Positions 34,201 through 49,200 of a stretch of 64,000 nt of DNA are shown here, in pieces. Location: contig OY757026.1 in assembly GCA_963580285.1 (NCBI GenBank), positions 89,192,651-89,256,650 of the forward strand. The letters run 5' to 3'. Every line of letters begins with the position of its first letter. Positions within the stretch are counted from its first letter, which is position 1. The notes beneath the pieces were generated by a model. That model made no database searches. It saw nothing but the letters and a program-made list of their open reading frames with translations, and was not told the DNA's origin. Made by a program: the position numbers and the translations under genes. This stretch comes from Lucinisca nassula (Eukaryota > Mollusca > Bivalvia > Lucinida > Lucinidae).

Positions 34201-37200
34201 AGAGGAAGATTCCATTTGGTACCAAAAGGGTTAATAATATTGTAGCAACTTTACCATTATTTTCCATGTGATTATCACTGATCAATGAGGTTAAACAGCA
34301 TGCAAAGTAAAGGTTTTGTGTACTGTTCAATAGACAGAGCACAATGAAAGAAAGGACCTGCAAGTACTTTTTTCAGCATCTGGTGAGGGTCTAAACTGAT
34401 TGCTTAGCCCATTGTTACTGGTGGACACTTCCATTGCTATATGTTGGACAAGTCCATTTGTCATATAAGGGGTGTCAGATCTAATTTTTCGTTCTTGGCT
34501 CTATTGTCGATGGAAAATTCTGTTAGCAAATAGTGCAGGCCCTGATCAGATGCCGCATTCTGCGGCATCTGATCTGGGCCTGCACTGTTTACCAAGGTAC
34601 CCCTTTACTTTAGGGGTTTCCTGCATACAATGGGTTAAAAGTAGAGGAAATTCAAGGGTTGACCACAATAGTCCAGGCTCGAGACCATTTTTCCAGCCGA
34701 CACTTGGAGACAATCAACCCAGCAGTGCTGTTAACCCTTATCTTGCTGTTCGCGACAACCCCTATCTTTGCAAACAGTGTAGATCCAGGATCTACACTGT
34801 TTGACATTGAGTTTATGAACTTGTAGGAATAAATTACATCAAGTAATCTGATTGGTTCATAGTCAGAGATGGGTGTGGCTAAAATGAATATTCAGCAAGA
34901 GAAGGGTTTATATAGCAACAGAAAGGGTGGGTATTGGTTGATAGTCTGTTTGCTTGTACATTTGTATTGGAGTTTAACGGCACAGTCAACACTATTTTAT
35001 GTCATTTTATCATATGACGTCGCGTCTGAGAGTGTAATAATGCCATGTAATATTTTCGATAATCCACTAGTGGATTAAATATGCAAATTAGCTGGATACG
35101 TCCTGTAACGTTACATGTACGCCGTCCTTTACGACGTCGTGTTTACTAACGGCAGAATATTGACATTTTTGTAAACAATCGTGAATAAAATGCGTTTTAG
35201 ATGTCATATGATAAATAGAATCTTACATTCGTGCTCATGTATTATTGAATTTATTAAACTCGTTGGGGAAAAGGGATAAAATGCTCTGCAAAGCCTCGCA
35301 TTTTATCCCTTTACCCCAACTCGTTTAATAAATTCAATAATACATGAGCACTCATGTAAGATCCTCTATTTATTTTATTTTTGAGCCGTTCAGTTTACCT
35401 ATCCACACTTTTCCTGGGCATGCTTATATGCAAGCAGTTAATCAGTACAATGCACATTCTTTCGCCAGCAACTGACAACTGCCTTTCTTGAATCAGTGGA
35501 AGGGAGAGAATGACCATAAGTGGTTAACCAGTACAGTGAACATTCTTCCGCCAGCAACTGACAACTGCCTTTCTTGAATCAGCAGAAGGGAGAGGATGAC
35601 CGTAGAATAGATTTCATGATTAATCTCCACGAAAGAATGCTGCCGACCCCAGTATGGGTATCAGTTGAACATTTGAAGACAATATTCCTTATTTCTCCGT
35701 CTGTTGGACTTTAACAACCCTATCAACACTATTTTGGTCATATTGAGCCGATCAGTTAACCTTACTGCACTTTTCCTAAGCAGGAATGTTCTTTTTTTTT
35801 CAGTTTTACCATTCTTTCAAGATTATTTCACTAATTCTAGCCAATTGTTATGAAAACCGGAATACCTGAGGCCTGCTGTTCTAAACTAATAACATCGTTA
35901 ATACTTAATACTTTGATCATTTAATATGGCAAATATACTTATACTTTTGCTGAAAAAAATGTGAGTAGCTTTTGCATGTGCAAAAGCAACTCACATTTTT
36001 TCAGCAAAAATACCATAATTTTTGATATTGTTGTTGCTAGAACAGTTAAGAATTTGACCACTTATGAGTTCATTAAGCTAACAATACCTTGAACAACTGA
36101 ACCCTGTTTTTCTGTTGCAGAACTTGCATCTCCCATGCGACCCGAGCGAGGCTCCATTCCACAGTGGTGAGAGACTAAACGACTAAGAGACAGCAATCTT
36201 ATCCGCTAGGCCACAGAAGCCCATCACTATGCACAAGAGATAAATGAGTACAGCGCACATTCTTCTGCCAGAAACTGACAACTGTGCTTCTTGAAACAGC
36301 AGAAGGGAGAGAATGACCATAGAATTAAGTCAAGATTAATTTTAGCTGGACTTTATCATTATCCTGCTGAACATGACAATCCCTGCCTTTGCAAACTATG
36401 TAGATCCTGATCAGATGATCTGAATCGACAGTATTTGTAATGCAGTTTTCGAACTCAATGAACACATAGTATCAAGTAGTTTGATTGGCTGACAGTCAGA
36501 AATGGATGTGGCTAAACTAATTTATTCAGCAGGACAAGGGTTAATAGTTTAGATTTACTGTATTTCAGGTGAATGCATTCAATGCAATAGGTCCCAGACT
36601 TACTGTTAGGATGGAACAACTCGCAGGTAAACTTCATTTTTGGAGGTCCCAGTGGGTAATCTGGCGGGAAAGTTAGTCTGGCGGGAAATACTCCACCTTC
36701 AAAAAAGGTTCCCTCTGGTCCCCTGCAATATCAAATTACACAGAAATCAAAAGTAAGAGTTCAAAACTTTGCATTCAATGACCTTGGCTCCTACAAAATG
36801 AAAATGAAAAAGATTTTCAGTTAAAAATATAGTATTTCTTAATAATTGAGCGACAAATTTCTTAAATACTTCTAAGAAACCAGAAGCATCACGAAAACAC
36901 GTCTATATAATTTTGACCCCCTTGAACCCCACTTTTATACAGTAAAACTGGGGTTTACAGGGGTAAACCTGATTTTTCTTATTTCTGCTATAAAACAAAG
37001 ATTGTGTGTACTTGTTAGAACCACCTCGATAAGGCAGTTCTCTAACCAATACCCACAATCTATGTTTTGAGCAGAAATAAGAAAAATATCACAATTTTTC
37101 ATAAAATATTCGCCTTTTTTCCACGGTAAAATTTTTGGTGTGTTTTCGTAATGTCTGCCAAAAGGCTATACAGAAAGTCATGCCTGAAAAGAATTTTATT

Positions 37201-40200
37201 TGAACATTTGGATTGGCTCTTTTTGTCTGTTTGATTTTGTTTGATTTGAGGTTTAACGTCCCCGTCAACACTATTTAGGTCATTTGGAGATGTTGCTTCC
37301 AATTTTGTGGGACTTTACCCGACATCGAGATGAAATGACATCTCAATCCCTGCCACCCAATGAAACCAATGGGTTTATATGCACTGGACGATCCAACTCG
37401 CTCCACTTTGCCTGGACAGGCTTAGACCTAAGCGGTTTACCAGTACTAGTGTGTGGTCAGTTTCCGCTTTGCATGGAAGCATTATGCAGCCCAATCTATT
37501 CAAGCCCTGATGGGCGGGAGCCATTGGATTGACTCCAGGATTTAGGCAATTGTTAACAGAAAACCAGATTCCCATATCGCGCCGTACCTACAGCTGATGC
37601 TACAATATCGTACTTACTGTTTGTATTCAAACAGATAGGCCTGAGCAAATAGTGCAGACCCAGATGAGATGCTGCAGAATGCGGCATCTCATCAGGGTCT
37701 ACACTATTTGCATTCTGCGCCATCTCATCAGAGTCTGCACTATTTGACACTCATCTAGCTATTTTAAGACACAGCATCAGGAAATAAATTGTACTTGTTC
37801 AATTTTAGAACAAGTATACAAAGGGGTTGAGGTGTCCGAATACCGTACTTAGGGTACTGTAAAACACTTAAATTTGGTGGCAGCAAATTTTGGTGGGTTT
37901 TATAAGTGGATCTTTTGGTGGCTTTTCAATTTCCAATATCTATTGACAAAGTCCATGATTGCTGACGTAGCCCTGACTGTCTTATGCATGCGAGCTTAAA
38001 ATAGCGATTTGCAAGTTATATACAGTAATTTTCAACTCTCAATAGGTTCTATTGTTATTTAATTACTCGGTAAATTCACGAGCAAAGCTGACAATCAATA
38101 TCAATTATGAATTTTTGACAATTACTGTCAAGCACATTTGCTTTTAGTCAGCTTTGATGAGCAAAGAGCAAAGAGAAAGACTTTTGACTGTTGTATTGCC
38201 AATTATCATACTTGCATTGTGTATTGGAAATAAAGGTCTGCCAGTTTGTTATTCTTTTTTATCTTTATTTGTGGTTTTTGATTTTGGCATTTTTTTCCTT
38301 GACCGCCAATAATGTCAAAATAAAATGACTGCCAAATATAAGTGTTTTACAGTAAATACAGTAATGCACAATTTCAGTTAAACTTCAACTAGAAATGGTG
38401 TTTGTAAAACACAATGCCCCCAACCTTTGCTTGTCCTTAGATGGCAAAATATTCAACAAATATTGTTAAAGACTCAAAAACATACAACAAGAATTCCTCT
38501 GAAGGCTATGTCGCGCCTGTGGGGGCGCAAAGTCACCAAACCATGAAATCTAGGTCAAGGTCAAACATGAGCGCCTGCATAAAAATTTCACTCCTAGTTG
38601 CAAGCATGTACCAAGTATCATCAATGAAACTCTTAAAAACAGACTCTTACATCAGGGTGAAAGTTAGGGTTGTCACACTATTTTACAAAGTCAGTGAACC
38701 ATAAAATGTAGGTCAAGGTCAGAAATGGATACTTGCATTGAAGTAGATCTTGCTCAAGATATTATCATAAGCATCTTTTGTGTGAAGTTAGATTAAAATC
38801 ATAAATGTAGGCGGTAGAGCAATGACAAAGTTTTTCTAAAAATAGCCATAGTGACCTTGACCTTGAGGTCATGACCTTGAAAGTCAAAGCAACTCGAGAT
38901 ATTACCATAAGAAACATTTGTGTGAAGTTCTATTAACATCCATCAATAAATGTAGGCACTAGAGCGATGACAAAGATTTTAAAAAAATAGCCACAGTGAC
39001 CTTGACCTTGAAAGTCGAAAAAGTTCGAGATATTGTCATAAGGAACATTTGTGTGAAGTTATACTGAAATCGGTGAAGAAATGTAAGCGCTATAGCCATG
39101 TCAAAGTTTTTCTAAAAATAGCCACAGTGACCTTGACCTTGAAAGTCAAACTCACTCGAGGTATTGTCATAAGGAACATTTGTGTGAAGTTATATTGAAA
39201 TCAGTGAAGAAATGTAGTCGCTAGGGCGATGACAAAGTTTTTCTAAAAATAGCCACAGTGACCTTGACCTTGAAAGTCGAAATCGCTCGAGATATTGTCT
39301 TAAGGAACATTTGTGTGAAGTTATATTGAAATTGGTGAAGAAATGTAAGCGCTAGAGCATTGGCAAAGTTTTTCTAAAAATAGCCACAGTGACCTTGACC
39401 TTGAAGGTGGAACTCGCTACAGATATTGTCATAAGGAACATTTGTGTGAATCGATTTTGAAATTGGTGAAAAAATGTAAGCCCTAGAGCAATGAAAAAGT
39501 TTTTCTAAAAATAGCCACAGTGACCTTGACCTTGAAAGTCGAACTCTTTCGAGGTATTGTCATAAGGATCATTTGTGTGAAGTTATATTAAAATCGGTGA
39601 AGAAATGTAGGCGCTGGAGCGATGACAAAGTTTTTCTAAAAATAGCCATTGTGACCTTGACCTTGAAAGTTGAAATGGCTTGAGATATTGTCATAAGGAA
39701 CATTTGTGTGAAGTTATATTGAAATCAATGAAGAAATGTAAGCGCTAGAGCATTGACAAAGTTTTTCTAAAAATAGCCACACTGACCTTGACCTTGAAAG
39801 TGAAACTCGCTAGAGATATTGTCATAAGGAACATTTGTGTGAAGTTATATTGAAATCGGTGAAGAAATGTAGGCGCTAGAGCGATGACAAAATTTTTCTA
39901 AAAATAGCTACAGTGACCTTGGCCTTGAGGTCATGACCCTGAAAGTCGAACACACTCGAGATATTGTCATAAGGAACATTTGTGTGAAGTTATATTGAAA
40001 TCAGTGAAGAAATGTAGGCACTAGAGCAATGACAAAGTTTTTCTAAAAATAGCCACAGTGACCTTGATCTTGATGTCATGACCTTGAAAGTTGACCTCGC
40101 TCAAGATATAGTCATAAGGCACATTTGTGTGAAGTTATATTGAAATCAGTGAAGAAATGTAGGCGCTAGAGTGATGACAAAGTTTTTCTTAAAATAGCCA

Positions 40201-43200
40201 CAGTGACTTTGACCTTGCGGTCATGACCTTGAAAGTCGAACTCGCTGAGATATTATCATAAGAAACATTTGTGTGAAGTTATATTGAAATTGGTGAAGAA
40301 ATGTAGGCGCTAGACGGATGACAAAGTTTTTCTAAAAATAGCCACAGTGACCTTGACCTTGAGGTCATGACCTTGAAGTCGAACTCCCTCGAGATTTTTT
40401 TATAAGGAACATTTGTGTGAAGTTATATTGAAATTAGTGAAGAAATGTAGGCGCTAGAGCGATGACAAAGTTTTTCTAAAAATAGCCACAGTGACCTTGA
40501 CCTTGAGGTCATGACCTTGAAAGTCGAACTCGCTTGAGATTTTTTTATAAGGAACATTTGTGTGAAGTTATATTGAAATTGGTGAAGAAATGCAGGCGCT
40601 AGAACGATGACAATGTTTTTCACAAATTACCAAAATGACAAAGGGACATAACTCACAAAGTATTTTTCGGAATTTTGTCATAAGTTAATCAGTTCATCTA
40701 CTCATCACCACCAATATACTCAACAACTTTCAAGGCTCTAGCTCCAATAGTTTTTGAGATATCTTGCTGACAAGATTTTATTAAAAAAATTTCAAAGGGC
40801 AATAACTCTTAAAAGGGGCATAATCCGGACAAGAAAAAAAATACGCGTCAGCTAATTTTCCATGAGGAATCCATATATGAAATTTCAAAACCCTAGCATA
40901 CACGGTTCTAAAGATATGCTATGCATCACTTTAAGCATACATTACAATGGGCACAAATTACCAAAATGACAAAGGGCCATAACTCACAAAGTATTTTTCG
41001 GAATTTTGTCAAAAGTTAATCAGTTCATCTACTCATCACCACCAATATATTCACCAACTTTCAAGGCTCTAGCTCCAATAGTTTTTGAGATATCTTGCTG
41101 ACAAAATTTTATTAAAAAAATTTCAAAGGGCAATAACTCTTAAAAGGGGCATAATCCGGACAAGAAAAAAAATATGCGTCAACTAATTTTCCATGAGGAA
41201 TCCATATATGAAATTTCAAAACCCTAGCATACACGGTTCTAAAGATATGCTATGCATCACTTTTAGCATACATTACAATGGGCACAAATTACCAAAATGA
41301 CAAAGGGCCATAACTCACAAAGTATTTTTCGGAATTTTGTCAAAAGTTAATCAGTTCATCTACTCATCACCACCAATATATTCACCAACTTTCAAGGCTC
41401 TAGCTCCAATAGTTTTTTAGATATCTTGCTGACAAAATATTATTAAAAAAATTTCAAAGGGCAATAACTCTTAAAAGGGGCATAATCCGGACAAGAAAAA
41501 AAATACGCGTCAGCTAATTTTCCATGAGGAATCCATATATGAAATTTCAAAACCCTAGCATACACGGTTCAAAAGATATGCTATGCATCACTTTAAGCAT
41601 ACATTACAATGGGCACAAATTACCAAAATGACAAAGGGCCATAACTCACAAAGTATTTTTCGGAATTTTGTCAAAAGTTAATCAGTTCATCTACTCATCA
41701 CCACCAATATATTCACCAACTTTCAAGGCTCTAGCTCCAATAGTTTTTGAGATATCTTGCTGACAAAATTTTATTAAAAAAATTTCAAAGGGCAATAACT
41801 CTTAAAAGGGGCATAATCCGGACAAGAAAAAAAATATGCGTCAACTAATTTTCCATGAGGAATCCATATATGAAATTTCAAAACCCTAGCATACACGGTT
41901 CTAAAGATATGCTATGCATCACTTTTAGCATACATTACAATGGGCACAAATTACCAAAATGACAAAGGGCCATAACTCACAAAGTATTTTTCGGAATTTT
42001 GTCAAAAGTTAATCAGTTCATCTACTCATCACCACCAATATATTCACCAACTTTCAAGGCTCTAGCTCCAATAGTTTTTGAGATATCTTGCTGACAAAAT
42101 ATTATTAAAAAAATTTCAAAGGGCAATAACTCTTAAAAGGGGCATAATCCGGACAAGAAAAAAAATATGCGTCAACTAATTTTCCATGAGGAATCCATAT
42201 ATGAAATTTCAAAACCCTAGCATACACGGTTCTAAAGATATGCTATGCATCACTTTTAGCATACATTACAATGGGCACAAATTACCAAAATGACAAAGGG
42301 CCATAACTCACAAAGTATTTTTCGGAATTTTGTCAAAAGTTAATCAGTTCATCTACTCATCACCACCAATATAATCACCAACTTTCAAGGCCTTAGCTCC
42401 AATAGTTTTTGAGATATCTTGCTGACAAGATTTTATTAAAAAAATTTCAAAGGGCAATAACTCTTGAAGGGGGCATAATCCGGACGAGAAAAAAAATACG
42501 CGTCAGCTAATTTTCCATGAGGAATCCATATATGAAATTTCAAAACCCTAGCATACACGGTTCTTTAGTTATGCTATGCATCAAAAGCGTAACGGACGGA
42601 CGAACGGACGAACGGACGAACAGACGAAGGGACGAACGGACGAACGGACGAACGGACGAACGAACCAGAAGCAATATGCCCCTCCAACTTTTTCAAAGTT
42701 GGGGGCATAATGAAATGAACACCCATAGCTCATTCACTATGTCTGATTCACACTTGTTCTTTAGTCCCTCAGGAGGTTTTCAAGGTACTTTCAAGGTCTT
42801 TGAGGCGGTTCTAACAAGCACGAATAACCCATGTTTGCAGTATAAATACGACAAATATCACGGATTTTCATCAGAAAAGTAGCCATTTTGGAGATGTGCA
42901 AAAATGCACTATGTCGCAAGGGTGTGTAATGGTAATGTATTTTAGGATCATTTTTCTTATTTTTATCTTGAAAAGATATGTTGTGTACTCATTAGAATTG
43001 CCTCATCTAAATAAACTTTACTTTTTTGGATGGGGCAGGTGGGAGGCAGGTGCAAAATCAACTGCACCGAAGTGTGAACCATTTTTCTATACATTGTATA
43101 TGTAATCTATAATTTTAAGGAGACCATTTATGGCCATTTTTCTATATACAAGTATATAAATAATCTATCATTGCCCCAGATCAGAGGGGGTATCCAAATA

Positions 43201-46200
43201 TTATTTTTCCTATTTCAAGGTGCTTCTAATGAGTACCCACAACACGTTTTTGTGCAGAAATAGAAAAATATCAGTACTTTTCAGATGAAAAAAAGCACAT
43301 TATCTGGAGCTATGTCTTTATATTTTCAGAACACCATTTCTGGCCGTTTTTTCTATATACATGTATATAATTAATCTATATATATTTTTGAGAACATTTA
43401 TGGCCATTTTTCTATATAATCTATACAGTTAAAAAGACCATTTATGACAACTTTCCTTTGTATAAATAATCTACCGTATACCTTTTTACGAGACCACTTG
43501 TGGTCATTTTTCTTTCTAATCTATTTATTTTTGGAATCCATTTTAAAACTGTGTTATATACAAACCATGTTTTAACGAGGTTGTGGCATAAAAAAAAACG
43601 TCTGGGTCCAGTTGTTCAAGCATTGTTAGCTTAACAAGCTCGTTAGTGTTAAACTAGAATTGTCAGAGGATCTGACTATAGCCCCGCTTTAGCCCTGTCA
43701 GAGGAGAAAGACTCATGAATTAAAGGTAAAGACTTGTGAGAGGGTTAAATCCCTAACAAGGTACCTACGCCTTATAGACTTTTCGCGTTATTAGATCTGA
43801 AAAACAGTCTACGTTAAAAAATAGGTTTTGGATAATGAAAAAAGCACATGCACATCTTCAGACCTATATGAAAACACCTGTTAAATTTCAAAAGGATTGA
43901 CTAGAACTGTAAGAGGAGTTGCGATCACAAGGTAGCAACTCCCTATACATTTTAACATTAGTAGATCTCAAAAATTGTCTAAGTTAAAAAAGGTGAAATA
44001 AGTGAAAAAAATTATTTAAGGATGATGAAAAAAGGAATATGCACATCTTCAGACCTATATGAAAACACCTGTAAAGTTTCAAAAGGATTGACCTAGAACT
44101 GTAAGAGGAGTTGTGGTCACAAGGTAGCTACTCCCTATACATTTTAACATTAGTAGATCTCAAAAATTGTCTAAGTTAAAAAAGGTGAAATAAGTGAAAA
44201 CAATTATTTAAGGATAATGAAAAAAGAATATGCACATCTTCAGACCTATATGAAAACACCTGTACAGTTTCAAAAGGATTGACCTAGAACTGTAAGAGGA
44301 GTTGTGGTAACAAGGTAGCTACTCCCTATACATTTTAACATTAGTAGATCTCAAAAATTGTCTAAGTTAAAAAAGGTGAAATAAGTGAAAAAAATTATTT
44401 AAGGATGATGAAAAAAGCAATATGCACATCTTCAGACCTATATGAAAACACCTGTAAAGTTTCAAAAGGATTGCCCTAGAACTGTAAGAGGAGTTGTGGT
44501 CACAAGGTAGCTACTCCCTATACATTTTAACATTAGTAGATCTCAAAAATTGTCTAAGTTAAAAAAGGTGAAATAAGTGAAAAAAATTATTTAAGGATGA
44601 TGAAAAAAGGAATATGCACATCTTCAGACCTATATGAAAACACCTGTAAAGTTTCAAAAGGATTGACCTAGAACTGTAAGAGGAGTTGCGGTAACAAGGT
44701 AGCTACTCCCTATACATTTTAACATTAGTAGATCTCAAAAATTGTCTAAGTTAAAAAAGGTGAAATAAGTGAAAAAAAATTATTTAAGGATAATGAAAAA
44801 AGAATATGCATATCTTCAGACCTATATGAAAACACCTGTAAAGTTTCAAAAGGATTGACCTAGAACTGAAAGAGGAGTTGCGGTAACAAGGTAGCTACTC
44901 CCTATACATTTTAACATTAGTAGATCTCAAAAATAGTCTAAGTTAAAAAAGGTGAAATAAGTGAAAAAAATTATTTAAGGATAATGAAAAAAAAATATGC
45001 ACATCTTCAGACCTATATGAAAACACCTGTAAAGTTTCAAAAGGATTGACCTAGAACTGTAAGAGGAGTTGCAGTAACAAGGTACCCACTAATTAGTAGA
45101 TCTCAAAAATTGTCTAAGTTAAAAAAGGTAAAATAAGTGTAAAAAATTATTTAAGGATAATGAAAAAAGAATGTGCATATCTTCAGACCTATATGAAAAC
45201 ACCTGTAAAGTTTCAAAAGGATTGACCTAGAACTGTAAGAGGAGTTGCGGTAACAAGGTAGCTACTCCCTATACATTTTAACATTAGTAGATCTCAAAAA
45301 TTGTCTAAGTTAAAAAAGGTGAAATAAGTGAAAAAAATTATTTAAGGATAATGAAAAAAGAATATGCATATCTTCAGACCTATATGAAAACACCTGTAAA
45401 GTTTCAAAAGGATTTACCTAGAACTGTAAGAGGAGTTGCGGTAACAAGGTAGCTACTCCCTATACATTTTAACATTAGTAGATCTCAAAAATAGTCTAAG
45501 TTAAAAAAGGTGAAATAAGTGAAAAAAATTATTTAAGGATGATGAAAAAAGGAATATGCACATCTTCAGACCTATATGAAAACACCTGTAAAGTTTCAAA
45601 AGGATTGACCTAGAACTGTAAGAGGAGTTGTGGTCACCAGGTAGCTATCCCTATACATTTTAACATTAGTAGATCTCAAAAATTGTCTAAGTTAAAAAAG
45701 GTGAAATAAGTGAAAAAAATTATTTAAGGATGATGAAAAAAGGAATATGCACATCTTCAGACCTATATGAAAACACCTGTAAAGTTTCAAAAGGATTGAC
45801 CTAGAACTGTAAGAGGAGTTGCGGTAACAAGGTAGCTACTCCCTATACATTTTAACATTAGTAGATCTCAAAAATTGTCTAAGTTAAAAAAGGTGAAATA
45901 AGTGAAAAAAATTATTTAAGGATAATGAAAAAAGAATATGCATATCTTCAGACCTATATGAAAACACCTGTAAAGTTTCAAAAGGATTGACCTAGAACTG
46001 AAAGAGGAGTTGCGGTAACAAGGTAGCTACTCCCTATACATTTTAACATTAGTAGATCTCAAAAATAGTCTAAGTTAAACAAGAGGACCAAGCTAGCTTG
46101 GTCCTGTATCGCTCACCTGAGCTAACAGATTCAAAGTTTAAGGAAGTGCCAACCTTTACTGAAGGCTTTATAGGAGGACATGGTGATGACAGGGTAAGCA

Positions 46201-49200
46201 TTTTCTGAAAATCAAGTAGAATGTAACTCTATGATAAACAGGATGACCTCACCGGTTTTCAAACTCATTCAAGGTTTTATTCCTGACTTGCTAAGAAGAT
46301 CCGATTTAACTGAAGTGGCTATGGTGATGACAAGTTCAAAAACAAGTTTTCAAACTCCTCCAAGCTTTCTGCCTGACTTCCTTGTTTGTAAGTTTCATCA
46401 AGATCCGTTCAAAACTGAAGGGGCAGCAGTGATGACAATGTCGAAAATAGGCATTTTCAGCAATCAAAGGCACGTCACTCTATGATAAATGTGCCGACTT
46501 GGCCGGTATTCGAACTCACCTGAGGTTTTATTCCCAGCCACCTTACATGTAAGTTTCAGAAAGATCTGATCAGACTTGGCCAGTATTCAAACTCATCCAA
46601 GATTTTATTCCCAGCCACCTCACATATAAGTTTCAGAAAAATCCGATCAAAACTGAAGGGGCTACGGTGATGACAAGGTCAAAATTTGGCATTTTTAGCA
46701 ATCAAAGGGATGTTACTCTAAAATAAATGAGCCGACCTGGCCAGTTTTCGAACTCATCCGAGGTTTCATCCCCGGCCACCTTACATATAAGTTTCAGAAA
46801 AATCTGATCAAAACTGAAGGGGCTACGGTAATGACAAGGTCAAAAATCAACATTTTCAGCCATCAAAGGGACATAACTCTACGATAAATGGGCTGACTTA
46901 GCCTGTTTTCGAACTCATCCAAGATTTTATCACCAGCCACCTTACATATAAGTTTCAGAAAGATCCGATCAAAACTGAAGGGGCTACCGTGATGACAAGG
47001 TCAAAAATCGGCATTTTCAGCAATCAAAGGGACGTAACTCTATGATAAATGGGCCAACTTGGCCGGTATTTCAACCCATCCTAGGTTTTATCTCCATTCA
47101 CCTTACATATAGGTTTCAGAAAGATTAGATCAAAACTGCAGGGGCTACGGTGATGACTAGGTAAAAAATCGACATTTTCAGCCATCAAAGGGACATAACT
47201 ATATAGTAAATGGGGCAACTTGGCCGGTTTTCGAACTCATCCGAGGTTTTTATCCCCAGCCACCTTACATATAAGTTTCAGAAAGATCCGATCAAAACTG
47301 AAGGGGCTACTGTGATGACAAGGTCAAAAATCAACATTTTCAGCAATCAAAGGGACCTTACTCTATGATAAATAGGCTACCTTTGCTGGTATGCGAACTC
47401 ATCCGAGGTTTTATCCCCAGCCACCTTGCATATAAGTTTCAGAAAGATCCGATCCAAACTGAAAGGGCTACGGTGATGACAAGGTCAAAAATCGGCATTT
47501 TCAGCAATGAAAGGGACGTTACTCTGTGATAAGTGGACCAACTTTGCTGGTTTTCGAACTCATCCGAGATTTTATCCTCAGCCACTTTACATATAAGTTT
47601 CAGAAAGATTCGATCAAAACTGAAAGGGCTACAGTGATTTCAAGGTCAAAAATCAGCATTTTCAGCAATCAAAGGGACGTTACTCTACGATAAATGGGCC
47701 GATTTGTTCAGTTTTCGAACTCATCCGAATTTTTATCCCCAGCCACCTTACATATAAGTTTCAGAAAGATCCGATCAAAACTGAAGGGGCTACGGTGATG
47801 ACAATGTCGAAAATCGGCATTTTCAGCAATCAAAGGGACGTAACTCTATGATTAACCGGCGGACTTGGCCGGTTTTCGAACTCATCCGAGGTTTTATCCC
47901 CAGCCACATTACATATAAGTTTCAAAAAGATCCGATCAAAACTGAAGGAGCTACGGTGATGACAAGGTCAAAAATCAACATTTTCAGCAATCAAAGGGAC
48001 CTTACTCTATGATAAATAGGCTACCTTTGCTGGTATGCGAACTCATCCGAGGTTTTATCCCCAGCCACCTTGTATATAAGTTTCAGAAAGATCCGATCCA
48101 AACTGAAAGGGCTACGGTGATGACAAGGTCAAAAATCGGCATTTTCAGCAATCAAAGGGACGTTATTCTGTGCTAAGTGGACCAACTTTGCTGGTTTTCG
48201 AACTCATCCGAGATTTTATCCTCAGCCACTTTACATATAAGTTTCAGAAAGATTCGATCAAAACTGAAAGGGCTACAGTGATGACAAGGTCAAAAATCAG
48301 CATTTTCAGCAATCAAAGGGACGTTACTCTACGATAAATGGGCCGATATGTTCAGTTTTCGAACTCATCCGAGATTTGATCCCCAGCCACCTTACATATA
48401 AGTTTCAGAAAGATCCCATCAAAACTGAAGGGGCTACGGTGATGACAAGGTCGAAAATCGGCATTTTCGGCAATCAAAGGGACGTAACTCTATGATTAAT
48501 CAGCGGACTTGGCCGGTTTTCGAACTCATCCGAGGTTTTATCCCCAGCCACATTACATATAAGTTTCAAAAAGATCCGATCAAAACTGAAGGGGCTACAG
48601 TGATGACAAGGTCGAAAATTGGTATTTTCAGCAATCAAAGGGACGTAACTCTATGATAATTGGGCTGACTTGGCCGGTTTTCGAACTCATCCGAGTTTTT
48701 ATCCCCAGTCACCTTACATATAAGTTTCAGAAAGATCCGATCAAAACTGAAGGCGCTACGGTGATGACAAGCATTTTCCCATAGTAAGTCTATGGGACCT
48801 TGTGGTTACCATAGGAACCAAAGTTTTAGAGCGATTTCGAAAAAAAGTTTATGTCATCAATGCCCCACCAGAGGCATGCTACAGATGAGAAATGATTGAG
48901 ATCAGCCTGCAGGATACAGAGATATAGCTGCTCAAAAGTGTGGACGGACGACGGACGACGGACGGACGGACGACGGACGATGGAGGACCCACTATACTAT
49001 AAGCTCCCCTGGAGCCTTCGGCCCAGGTGAGCTAAAAAGGTGAAATAAGTGAAAAAAATTATTTAAGGATAATGAAAAAAGAATATGCACATCTTCAGAC
49101 CTATATGAAAACACCTGTAAAGTTTCAAAAGGATTGACCTAGAACTGTAAGAGGAGTTGCAGTAACAAGGTACCCACTAATTAGTAGATCTCAAAAATTG

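Larger units (their letters stand above)
34958..35665 (-). mobile_element. SINE-B split by a MITE and a palindrome; partly duplicated
   Basis: The tail GTATTGGAGTTTAACGGCAC is at 34965, and the body resumes at about 35380 (TTTTTGAGCCGTTCAGTTTACC). A block of about 80 bp containing CATTCTTxCGCCAGCAACTG is present twice (35455 and 35542). Confidence 0.75.
38387..42709 (+). mobile_element. Helentron-like element H3 (4.3 kb) with two successive arrays
   Basis: Begins AACTAGAAATG, then a hairpin GTGTTT-gta-AAACAC and subterminal ATGCCCCCAAC. The core is an array of about 130-145-bp units (38820-40620), followed by an array of 331-bp units (40621-42590). A (GGACGAAC)n microsatellite fills 42593-42665. 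The element ends in a hairpin (ATGCCCC..CAACTTTTTCAAAGTTG) whose right arm, GTTGGGGGCAT, is the exact complement of the 5' motif. No ORF of its own, so non-autonomous. Confidence 0.88.

Noticed and set aside
40621..42590. CRISPR-like regular spacing
   Set aside because: The units are contiguous 331-bp tandem repeats with no unique spacers, inside a eukaryotic mobile element.
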